64,000 nucleotides of DNA, taken from assembly GCF_905147365.1 (NCBI RefSeq), contig NC_056428.1, forward strand, positions 34,515,001 through 34,579,000, in the 5' to 3' direction. Under the pieces are notes generated by a model. That model was not told where the DNA came from. It searched no databases and saw only the letters and a list, made by a program, of their open reading frames with translations. The position numbers were made by a program, and so were the translations under genes. Position 1 is the stretch's first letter. The number at the start of each line of letters is the position of its first letter. Source of the stretch: Aricia agestis. Lineage: Eukaryota; Arthropoda; Insecta; Lepidoptera; Lycaenidae. Shown one piece after another: positions 49,601 to 61,600 of this stretch.

Positions 49601-52600
49601 GGGCACTTTTCCAATTTCCTGTCATGCGAGTTGTCAATCGCGCATGGATCGGGTCCACATGCGGGTGAAAACACGGCACGTGTGTTGCCCGCATGACATC
49701 CTGAAAAACATCTACGAAATGCTGTGATGCGGGCAACTTTCATGCAGAAGGAAAAGGGCCCCGATAACCGCCAAAAATCTCACCTTTTTGAGCTTCGACG
49801 AACTTATTCTCCTTGGCCATTTGGTGCGCGTACGGCAGGTACACGTCGCGCTTGCACTCGGGGTGGTCGCGCGCCAGGGTGAACGCCTGAGGCCACTCCC
49901 CCGACGCCACCGCTAGCTGCGCCACTTTACTGTAACATTGTCAGGACATGTGTTAGCTAAGTTGCGACGTTGCGGGCTTACTCCCGAAACTGATATGATT
50001 TCGATTTACGAGTTTTATTTTTATTTTATTTTGTTTATCAGATATCGATTTTGATTAAATTCGTGTTGAATTAAATCAGATTGTGGACTCCTACTAGTTA
50101 CAAATTGAGCCACAGTACGATAGTGCGCTAGTGTAGACTTCGGGAGTACCAAATCCTACTGAGATCGAGTTGATTCGATTTTCAATAGTGTAAAAATGTT
50201 TTTGACGTGAGGAATTGGTATTATTTAAGCTTAGGTCAAACCTACGCGACCAAGCGACTGCGAAACGGGAGCGTCAAGTTGCGTCAAGTTGTCAAATGTG
50301 TGTTTTGTAACTAGACCATAAAGTTAATATACCTAGCGGACTAGAGAAACAAAGGCCTGAGCAAGAGAGATGTCACTATCAGTAACACTGCGTGGTAAAA
50401 AGAGACGTGTAATACATGACAGCAGCACACTTTTTTTGACGTCCAGTCGGCACGTGCCGCGCAGTGACAATATAATCTCAAAATTTCTTATTAGTATTAA
50501 TTAATAACTGTACATTTTACTGCGCCAAAAACTATCTTGTCGTGTCCCCGGGGCCCAGAGCATCTTCATTATCACATTAAAACAGATTCAGCAGTTTAAG
50601 CATTATAAGACAAACACCCATTCGCGATATTAATATGTATGAACATTATAACATACCTATAATCCCCTAGCCTCTTATAAACGTCGGCAGCAGTAGGTAG
50701 CTCCCCGGCCATCTCCAAAGCCTCAGCGAGTTGTCGTAACGAGTCGCTCGAACCCTTGTCCATTTTCCTCGCCAATTCAATGAGCCTGAAAAAATTACAA
50801 CAATTTGTGTTTGTTTTTGACTAATGACTGCACTTCGCTTTTGCAAAAGTTGTTTTCAGTAAGTCTATAAATTAAAATAATCGGTCAAGTGCGAGTCGGA
50901 CTCACGCACGATCGTTTCCGTACCGTTATAGAGCAAAAAAAGTCCAAAAAAAACGTCCCGTTTTTACCCTTTGGGTACGGAACCCTAAAAATTATAAACA
51001 TATAAACAAACACTAAAATAATATTATCTCGTCTGCATAGTCACCTTATAATTATACAAGGTGTATCAAAACTAAGTGATAATACTTTAGGGTGTGTAAG
51101 TGTTCCTTATATAGAGTTCACTGTGAAAGTAGCAGCGCTGAAATTGCAATTTTTTCATCATCCTAGCCGCCTTATACTCACTTGCCTCGTGTGCCGGCCA
51201 GCAGCCTAGGCTTATACTTACATATCTCGTCTGCCGCTCTCAGCCAGTAGCCTAGCCGCTTTGCCTATATCCCCCGCAGCGAGGTACATCTCCGCGGCCG
51301 CCTTGGGCTCGTTAACGCGCCGCGCCCATTCCGCGCGACGCCGCGCCAGCGCCGCTAAACCCTCCCCTTCGCCTACAAACTCCTATAATATAAAGTGAAA
51401 ATCTCTATTTAAAACAGGCCCGACGGACGTTGTCCAGTCTGAACAATGAAGTAAGAAGTAAGATTTAAATCTGATAAAATAAATACATAAAACCCAATTT
51501 CAAAGCTAAAGTCCAAACGGCGGCGAATCGAGGCACAAAGCGAAGTGAAAATGTAAAAATGAGGTAAAAATGAAGTTTTGACATTTTGTATAAATAAACT
51601 GTCTGTATGTAGTTCTGTACCACATTATTACAATTAGACTGCAGTTACTGTGCATGGTATTTTGCTGCATATTATGTTTCACAAATCTTACCTGCGCTTT
51701 AGTGAACATCCGCAGGTCGACATACATTTGCAGCGCTCGGTCATCGTGCGCGGCGCTGACGTACGCGCGCGCTGCATCCGCGTACCGCCCCCTGTACGCG
51801 TGTATATCGCCCAGTATGACGGCGCGCTTCTCGCCCGCAGAGTGACGCTCCTAAAAATTATTGCATAAGTAAAAGGAAGTGTATTCCATAGCCCCTTCGA
51901 TAGATATTTAAAAGATTTAGCCCCATTATACATAACGGCGTAATCTGGTAGTAGCGGTCATTGACACCATGTCAAAAATATTTCATCGTTAGAATGTATG
52001 CACTATGCAGTAAATCGCTTTGATCTCATAAACAGTTGGATATTATTATTCTAAGAGTTACCAAGAGATTTTCCCTTGAATCTGTAATAGTATGTATCCT
52101 CATAAAAGAAAGAACAAGGGGCATTTTTGTATGGAAGCCGTACCCATGCTGTAGCACGTCCACACATAATATATCTAATGAAAGGGCTTGAATTACATTT
52201 CTTTAAAATATGAATCAATTTACTAATATACAACACTTTCCGCAAGTTTGCCATATACGATTACTTTCCAGAAATGATTGCTTATCAGCAACACTATAAA
52301 TGGATGCAATAATACAGGGTGTTTTTTTTTTTTACCTTCTACCATCGTTAACCCTTTACTGCATATGAACCCATTTCTGGCTCTTCAGATTAAACATTTT
52401 TTTCTGCCTTTATTATAATGAGAATGGATAATTCTATTTTCACTCCTATATCAACTACTTCTCCGTGGATCGAAACGTATTTTTTGCAGATGGCAAAATG
52501 TCATCTGCGAATGTAATTTCACATTTTAGCGACGCGGGCGCATGAAACAGACGAAGTAAAATTTTATGCGACTTTGACGACGTATAAAATTGAAAAAAAG

Positions 52601-55600
52601 TAAGATATTAGTGTGTTAAAAAATCTGATTATAATGTTCAAAGATTCTTTTTACTTTCTTTTTTGGGTTTTCTGCTCTATTTTCTGAATTTTCCGCGGGA
52701 GCCACTTCTGGCTTCGTATGCATTCAATGATCTTACTTGCACGCTTTTGTGGTACCAACAAGTTCAAAAGAACTATCCCTGGTGATGATTTCATTAGTGA
52801 TAAGTTAGGATCTGACTCGAATAAGGATAAATTACGTTTTCTAACTTTCTCTAATTCAAATACAATAAAAACATGGTTATTGTGACGATATGTGGAGATC
52901 CAACTAGTACTACAATTCTGCATCGCACTATCAAAGGTTTCTAAACGTGTCGGATAATATATTCTTACATATACCACTTCGGCCTGACCGAAAAAACACC
53001 CTTGACCAGTCGGAAGGTCTTCATTTGCGACCTCCACAATATGACCACATAGGTAACCCTCGACAAAAATACTACTACTACATCAAAATTAATAATTATG
53101 TTTCGATCGCATATAAAATGTGAAAATTGTTACGTTTTCTTATGCGTAACCGAGAAAAGAAACTGCTTCAAAGACTTTTACAAAGCTAAATTCTGTACTT
53201 GTTATGCATACGAATAATGGCTTCTGAAATTATTTTCTAAAATAAAGTACTTACTAAAATTTTTATTTTCCTAACAATTTTCTTAATTACCCTTACTTAA
53301 TAAGAAGCAATATTAACCAGCAAAAAAATTTTTTTTTTTCTTAATTCTATCATAATTCATGCAATAGAGGGTTAAGTTTTTTCTTCCATGGTTTAGAGAT
53401 TTCACGTCATACTATAAATTGTTCAGCTTTACAAGTCCTTTCATTTGGTATATATGTGTCAAAGTGCTACATTAGTGGGTACGATGTGCCCCTCCTTCTT
53501 TTAAAATTTTGCAGATCGCTCCTAGACTATTAAAATCAATGACCGCTGGCGATAAATTGATTGATTGATATTTTAACACAGATAGATAGACTTTGGTCCT
53601 AGCAAATAAAGACTTTGTGTATACAGAAATTATAGTTAACAATCTTTTAACATAATAATATCAGATACAGTATCAGTATTAAAATGGAAATAGAAATAGT
53701 GTTTATAATTACTCACCTGTATGTGGTCAATTAGTGAAAGGAAGATTATGTTTTCACTCCTTTGAAACGCCTTCTTAGCCACTTCAAACGATAGTTCCTC
53801 TAAGGCGGCCATACCGAGTCGCTCCCAGTCCAAAGCGGTGACACCGAGACAAGCCACCGCATATGCATCACTGAAATTATAAAATAGTGTTGTCATCCCC
53901 ATATGACAAAATTAATTTGTGAAAATTCAAAACATACAGCTAGCGTTAAGATACAGCCTAGAGACAGACAAACAGCGAAGTATTTGTAATAGCGTCCCAT
54001 TTTTACCCTTTGGGTAAGGAACCCTAAAAATGGGAAAATCATCTTTGTTATTAGGGAGTGCCTCCGCTGCCGGCGCCGGCTCCCAAAAATATCAGTAATG
54101 GGAACCGGCGGTAAGTATACTGCCGGCAGCCATTTCGGAAACCGGCGCCGGCAGCGGAGGCACTCCCTTGCTATTACATTATTATGTTGACGCGGGCGAA
54201 GTCACGGGCAACAGCTAGTTTTAAAATCTCAATTAAACTTATGAATCAACTGTTTTGACAGTAAAAATCAATCAATCCATAAAACACCATGATGGTCGCA
54301 TTTTGCTTAGCAATTTGACATATTTTTTTAAAGTATTCTTAAGCTATTGCATAGTTAAGGCTGCGCGGCAACCGAATCAAGAAATTCCGTAACGAAAAAC
54401 ATCTAACTCGTCTAACGTCGTTTGAGTTCGGCAGACTTCGGCTCGGTGTGACTCAGGGTGTGGTCCTCGACGCAGCGACCGCTGTGCCGGTCGGTGCGAC
54501 GTTGCCAGACTTCGGTACGGTGTTTGTGTGCGTGCGTGTTGTTTGTGTGTATGCGAATTATAGTCGCATAAGTTGATAAAAAAATATATGCAATAGCTTT
54601 ACCGCGGCACTGGGTGCCACACGTATTTCTATTTTGAAACACGCATAACACTATAGTGAGTGAGTAATGACTAATGAGTAATTGGAGGATTAGGTTTAAG
54701 CTTACTTGAACATTTTGTGTTGTATGTATTGATGCACTGCATGTGAAAGTGGGACATTGATTGTCTGCATTGCGTTGGATTGCAAACAAAACACGCGTCC
54801 ACCCTGAAATAGATCGATTACTTTATATAATTATTTGTAATAAATATTAATTGTTTAGATTTTGGCTTGAGTCGTTACACTTGTGTTTACTGTGAGACCC
54901 TTCAATCCTTTGTATATCAAAATGCAGTGCCGTGGCAGTGTTTTAAATCACCGTTATTTTACTTCTAAGTTGTAAGTAAGTACTTGAAAAAATTTATTCT
55001 GAATAAAAAATTTTGAGTTTGAGTTTTGAGTTTAAGGACTGCATTTATTAGAATGGCATCATCATGTAGACGCGACGTTCAGAAAATATTTTCTATAAAA
55101 TTCTGAATAAAAATATTATATTGTCTTTGGCCATTTACTATTTGTTTTCACACCAAGTTACCTGGAATCCTACAACAGATCCGGCTAGCGGCTGCGTGGC
55201 GGGCGGGAAGTGTCCGGCCTTGATGGACAACAGACCGCCGCCGGACAGACACAGCAGCTCGTCGCACCACGAATTCCACGACGCTGATGACACGTTCTCC
55301 TCCTTTAAAGAAGTATGCTGTTACAAACAATTTACCTTAGATGTACCTCATAGGCTCGCTTTGCTTTCGGCGACGCACGTCTGCGCAACGGCGTCATGAA
55401 GGTATAGTAAATTACAACATCTTTACAGGATGCAACAAATCGTCGTTTGCGCTGCGTGCGACGTTTTAAATAAGATATGTATTAAGAGGAGTCCACACCG
55501 CCCTTTTTCCCATACAAACGTTGTCCCCTGTTTCCTCCCTGGATAATGCTAGTAGAGTTATAATTTTTTTCCTGAATATCTACGGCCACTAATACAATGT

Positions 55601-58600
55601 CCCTATGTTTTCTTTTTTTTCATAATTTAATTATTGAAAAAGATATGAACGTTCAAAAACCCAAAAAAATTGCCAGATTTTCCGCTGTGTTCAAACGTCC
55701 AGAAAACAGATTTGGCTAGATTATACAAAAAAAGCAAAACATAGGAACACAGCTCAAGCCTTTTTTTAATCTTTAATGAAAAAAGTACTTAAATCGGTTA
55801 AGTTTTGGAGAAGGAATCAGGGGACAACGAATCGTTGATTTTCTGGATTTTCTGCAGTTGTCTCTATCGCGTTCTGCGGTATAGGCTTGAGGTAAGGGAG
55901 ACAGCTATAGATATTTCACGTACTTTTTTTTCATTTCTCTAGCCCCTGGTGTATCCTCTTAACGTCGCAGCGAACCAGAATAATGTTGTAAACATATTAA
56001 AGGTGGCCATACACGGGACAATTATCGTACGATTTATCTCCTCGATGTTAAAATCGAACGACAAATTGTACGTGTGTAGCAATATCGCAAACGATTTTAC
56101 GTTCAAAAGATCGATTGGACGATTTTCTTGACGATCGATCGAAACGACAAATTGTCCCGTGTATGGGCACCTTTAACGATTTGAAATTAAATTTGATGAT
56201 TAAAAACAAAAGATGTAGTAAAAGACTTACTGACAAGGATAATCACAGATCACACTATCATCGGATATACACTATACAGTTTGTAAAAACCCCACAGCTG
56301 GGTATTGCTTATATAATAGAGTCACAATGTGAAAGTAGCAGCGCTGAAAGAGCAATTTTTGTGATTTATTTATGGGTAACTGCCCAAGCGTCAGGAATTT
56401 GCCCTGAATTTGTCTCTTCAAGCGCTGCCACTTTCACAGTGAGCTCAATACACATCCTAACGTATGTAATACGTATTATGACTTAGTTTTGTTACACCGT
56501 ATATACTCACTGTATACAGCAGTTCGCCAGCAGGTAAGCTGTACACTCGACACACGGACGTCTCATCGACGACGGCTAGACGACTCCGCGACGCGCTGAC
56601 GTCCAGACATCGCACGCTGCCCGGTATTTGGAGTATCATCTTCGATCCACCATTACTCGGCTCCACTTGCCATATCTAGAAAAAAATATAGATTACTAGA
56701 TGACGCCCGCGAAAAAATTCTGTTATCGCGCGGGAACCGTACATTTTTTGGGATATAAAGTATGTCCTTTCCCGGAACTCAAAGTATCTCCATAGCAAAT
56801 TATGTATGGGCAAACGCCCCCGCGTCATGAAGTTTTCCATACAATGCTGAAAAATAAAGTTACTCTTTCAGCGCTGCTACTTTCCCAGCGAGCTCTATAT
56901 AGGACACCCAGACACACCCTAAAGTATTACCACTAATTAGTTACGTTACACCCTCTAGAGAAATATTTCTATACTTGTGACTTACTTGTCCATTAAACAA
57001 GCCAAGCAGCAGGACTTCCTCAAAGAACAACGTCGTAACTTTCACATAGCGAATCGGCGCTGGCACCGTCCACGACCTTGGCATTCTCATACCAATCACT
57101 GATAATGTTGTGTCCTGGAAAATTGACTTTATTGTTATTGACAACACATAACCGCTATCATCCTGACCGTCATTCCGTCAAAATACCGCATCCATCCATC
57201 CATACCGACCCATCAATGTGACTTTTTAGGGACCAAGATTTACATTGTGGTCACATATTTTTGGACCCTGCCCTCCCCCTCCCTAATGTGGCGTAAAAAA
57301 TTTAAACCAACATCCCACACGTACCACAACTACACCACGTCACAACGACAAAAGCCGTCGAGAAGTGGTTACGTGTGAATGGTGTCGCTGCAGCTTTTCG
57401 TAGTTTGCTTGTGGTACAGACAAAATGCCGGCGTGCTTGCGTTGTCGCCAGTGGTTGCGATGTGGTTACGTACGAAAGTCAATGAAACGGAGTCATTACA
57501 TCGACGCAACGTTGTGGTTGCAATGTGGTCGGTAGACGCAATCACACAAGTGGTCGACAACGACTGCAAAATTGGTACGTGTGAATAGTCCAGTTCATTT
57601 ACAATACGAAATATACGCCCTGTACGGGTTGGCACTTAGGCCGTTATTAGTTAGCCGCCGCGGCTGCGCACCGAAAAAGTTGCAGACACGTAGCGGATAC
57701 GCAACGATTCTATCGCGTGTTTACAAATCACAAACCGCTGCTATCTCGTTGCGCATCCGCGGTGCGTGGCAGGCTCGTTGCACGTCCGCAACGTATTCGC
57801 TGCCTACCCGCCCCGCGCTAAATCCGCACACCAACCGCTAGTGTGATAAGGACTTTAATAGTTTCACTCACCTGACACAACAGAAGAGAGTCGCTAGTGG
57901 CGACCAACAGGGAACATTCCGCCTTCTGCACAAGTTTCTCTTTCACTCTGTACAACATTCCATCGTCGTCTCCTTGCTCGTATACAACAACACGCTCTGG
58001 TAACTGCACCTGTGAGCACAGACAGTAGACAGTAGACTCATATTAATTAAAGTAATTAAAACTTTTATTAACGTAAGGTATCTTTTGGCTAATATGTAGC
58101 AAAAGAGTACACTGACAAGACATAATAATTATGTTTTATTGTAAACTAGCTGTCCCGGTTAAACTTCGTGTCACTTTAAAACCTTCCCTGGACTGTACGA
58201 ATATTTTAAGACTAAAATTAGCACAATCCATTCAGCCGTTTTCGAGTTTTAGTGTTACTAACACAATTGAAAATCCATTTATATATATATATATATATTT
58301 GTAATTTTATTGTTTTTATTTATACACAGACTCATCAAACTTTCCCTAGACTGTAGACTAGACTCTAGAGCAAAGTACGCTCTGGGACAGGAACCCAAAT
58401 GAAAATTCAATATAATGTGTCCAAGTAAGCAATATTTCGTATGTAATTAAATGTTTGAAAGTTTGAAAAATAAAGAGATTCACATGCAGTCAAGTAGCTA
58501 TGACTGCTTGACAACCGTAGTCGGAATAAGAATATACATTATACAGATTACTCTCTTATAGTAACAATCAAATATGTAAGTTTATCAGCAATTATTATAG

Positions 58601-61600
58601 TAACACATATAGAAAACATTACTTACAGCTAAGCGGTGTTTGTATATAGCGATTTTCTGCACTCGGTCGTGGCATTTGATCCGCACTTTGTTCCCTGTGG
58701 TTAGGTGTTGTATTATGACGTCAGTCATGTTCTCCCTGTACGCATATCTTTCACGGTACAACCCGTGCACCGTATTGAATACCAGCTGGTAACACCACAG
58801 AGTACCATCTTGGCAAGCCACGGCCTGAATTTTAAGACAAAAAATTATATTATAAATAATTATAGTTTAAAAACACACGTTTTAACGAATTCTTTTTTAT
58901 CAAAGCCCAAGCTAATAACGTTTTTGTTAAAAACAATTTTCTAAAGTACATAATCGTTTTCCACGTTTTTAGTTTTTTACAAAAAGTGGCCTCATTGGAG
59001 ACGTGATGTTTCTTTTCGCCGGGCTAGTCCCTGAAACGTTGACAGGTTAAAACATAGATATTATGAAAATAATTTCTTCAAATTTACACAGATATAAAAC
59101 AATTTATATTTTATTTTATAGAAGCTAATAATTTCACCATAATTTCACAAAAATCGTAAGAGGCGCAAAACAGGGCAACTCCCTCTCTCCGAAACTATTT
59201 TCAGCTGTACTGGAAACCATCTTTCGCGAATTAGACTGGAAGAAGTATGGCCTGAACGTGAACGGAGAAAGGCTAAACCATTTAAGATTTGCTGACGATA
59301 TAATTATCTTTGAATAAAACCCAAACAACCTTGAAACAATGATAAAAGCTCTTGATAAAGAAAGCAAAAAGCAGGCCTTAGTATGAATAAGGCTAAAACC
59401 AAAATACTAACAAACTCCAAAGAAATCACTATAAAAGTTGACGATCAACCTCTCGAATATGTAAAAGAATACATCTACCTTGGACAATTAATCTCCCATG
59501 AAAACTAGACCACAAAGGAAATCAACCATAGAATTGCAACTGGATGGAAAAAGTACTGGTCGCTGAAAGAGACATTTAAATCTGACATGAGTTTAACTGT
59601 AAATTACCAAACTTCCAAACAACACAGAGAAAAGCTGGAGCAATGCCAGAGATTTATGGAGAGATCAGAGAAGCATGCTAGGTATTAAGAGACCAGACAG
59701 GATCAGAAACACTACAATAAGAGAAAAAACCAAAGTAACAGACATACTTACTCAAATAGACCAAAGATATATAGTGGAGATGGGCCGGACACAATTAGGA
59801 GACAAACAAATTAAATGAAGCACAGCCATCACTCACTGGTACCTAAGAGATGGTAAGCGGAGTAGAGGTCGCCTACAAACCAGATGGGGTGATGATCTAG
59901 CACTAACAGCTGGGCACCATTGGAGAAGAGTAGCACTAGACAGAACTGAGTGGAACAGGCTGGAGCAGGCCTTTGCCGAGAGGCACAATTCGAGACATTT
60001 TGTAGCTTGAAGTCAGAAGGAAAAGGATATTATTATTATTATTATAATTTCACCAACCCCATTGAAGTGACTAATCATACATGAATTTTAATCTATGCGT
60101 GTATCTTAAAAAATCGGCCAAGTGCGAAATGGACTCTAAGGGTTCTGTACCATCCGGAGGAAAAATAGGTAAAAATGTGTTTTCTGTATGGGAGCCCCCG
60201 TTAATTATGTATTTTATTTAAAATTTTATTATTTAATATTAAAGTACATATATAATTGAGGATTCTGTGAAAATTTCAAGTGCCTACATGTTGCCATTAT
60301 TGGTATCGAGCAAAAAAGGCTAAAAAAATCATATTTCTTGTTCGGTTCGGGAACCCCCCATTAAATACTTAATATATTTTGTTTTTAGTATTTGTTAAAG
60401 CGGCAACCGGTATACATAATCTGTAAAGATACTACCTATAGCAGTTCTTGAGATACAGCCTGGAGACAGACAGACAAACAGACATCAAAGTCTTTGTTAT
60501 AATAGGGTTCCGTTTTCACCCTTTGGGTACGGAACACTAAAAAAGGCATGATTTTTGACTAATACTTTTGAATCTTAACAACCGCTTCTTTAAATAATAC
60601 TTGTTGAAATAAAAATACTATATAATATAATTTTAACAATAATTTAATTTTTGTATGAGCAAAAAAAATATTTATTGAGGGTTGCTACTTTCACAGTAAG
60701 GGACACATACACATATTAAAGTATTTTTATTTTATTTGAAATTTATTTTATTTTATTGTATTATCATGTCTTTGTTTTGTCACATCTATATAATATAATA
60801 CATAATTATAGATTCTATGATGTTTACATTTTATTCATTAGGTTGCTTACCAAGGAGTTTGAAGCATGCGAGGGTGCTATTGACCAAACCCAATCTTGTG
60901 GTGTGGTGGATATAGCAATACCCTCAGATGTCAGTATTGCCCACCCGCCAACACCACCCACCAAGACCAACGAACCCAATAGGGATATAGATAATGCTGA
61001 AATACCTGAAAAAAAAATCATTATTCCGTTGATCTATTTCTGTGATTCAGTAAATAGTGTCCACGTCACGACGTCGTCAACGTGGAACGGTGCGGTAACG
61101 TGGCACGGTACGATGACGTGACGTGAAAATTTACGTCAACGTAAAAAATGTTGCTACACCGTGACGTGCATTTTCAATGCACGTCACGGTGTAGCAACAT
61201 TTTACGTATTTTTTGCCTTAAATCTTCTCTCCATCCTCTTATACGAAAAGCAGTTTTACAAAGCATGGTGACTTACAATGTTGCTACATCGTGACGAGCA
61301 TTGTTACGTTGACATAAATTTTCACGTCACGACAACGTACCGTGCCACGTTATCGCACCGTTCCACGTTGACGACGTCGTAACGTGGACATCTGGACAGG
61401 CCCTTATTTGTATTTTGTTAACCCCCGACCAACAAAAAGAGGGGTGTTATAAGTTTGACGTCTGTCTGTCTGTGGCATCGTAGCATCCAAACGGTTGGAC
61501 CAATTTTGATTTAATTTTTTTTTTTGTTTGAAAGCTAACATGATCGAGAGTGTTCTTAGCTTAGTTAGTATAGTTCATCATCATCAGCCTGCTCATTGCT

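Larger units (their letters stand above)
51948..53552. mobile_element. Old foldback element hosting a piggyBac-like insertion
   Basis: Imperfect inverted ends: GTAGCGGTCATTGA (51950s) and TCAATGACCGCTGG (53530s), and further in AAGAACAAGGGGC with ATGAAAGGGCTTG against their diverged reverses at 53420-53510. The TTAA-flanked element 52352-53371 sits between the arms. Confidence 0.55.

Noticed and set aside
49488..49736. 82-codon minus frame near IFT122 exon 15
   Set aside because: Does not resemble IFT122 and would interrupt the phase match between exons 15 and 16. Probably repeat-derived.
60756..61121. 121-codon plus-strand open frame
   Set aside because: It is antisense to IFT122 exon 4 and runs into the TGACGT-rich foldback. 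The minus strand has matching splice sites and family resemblance.
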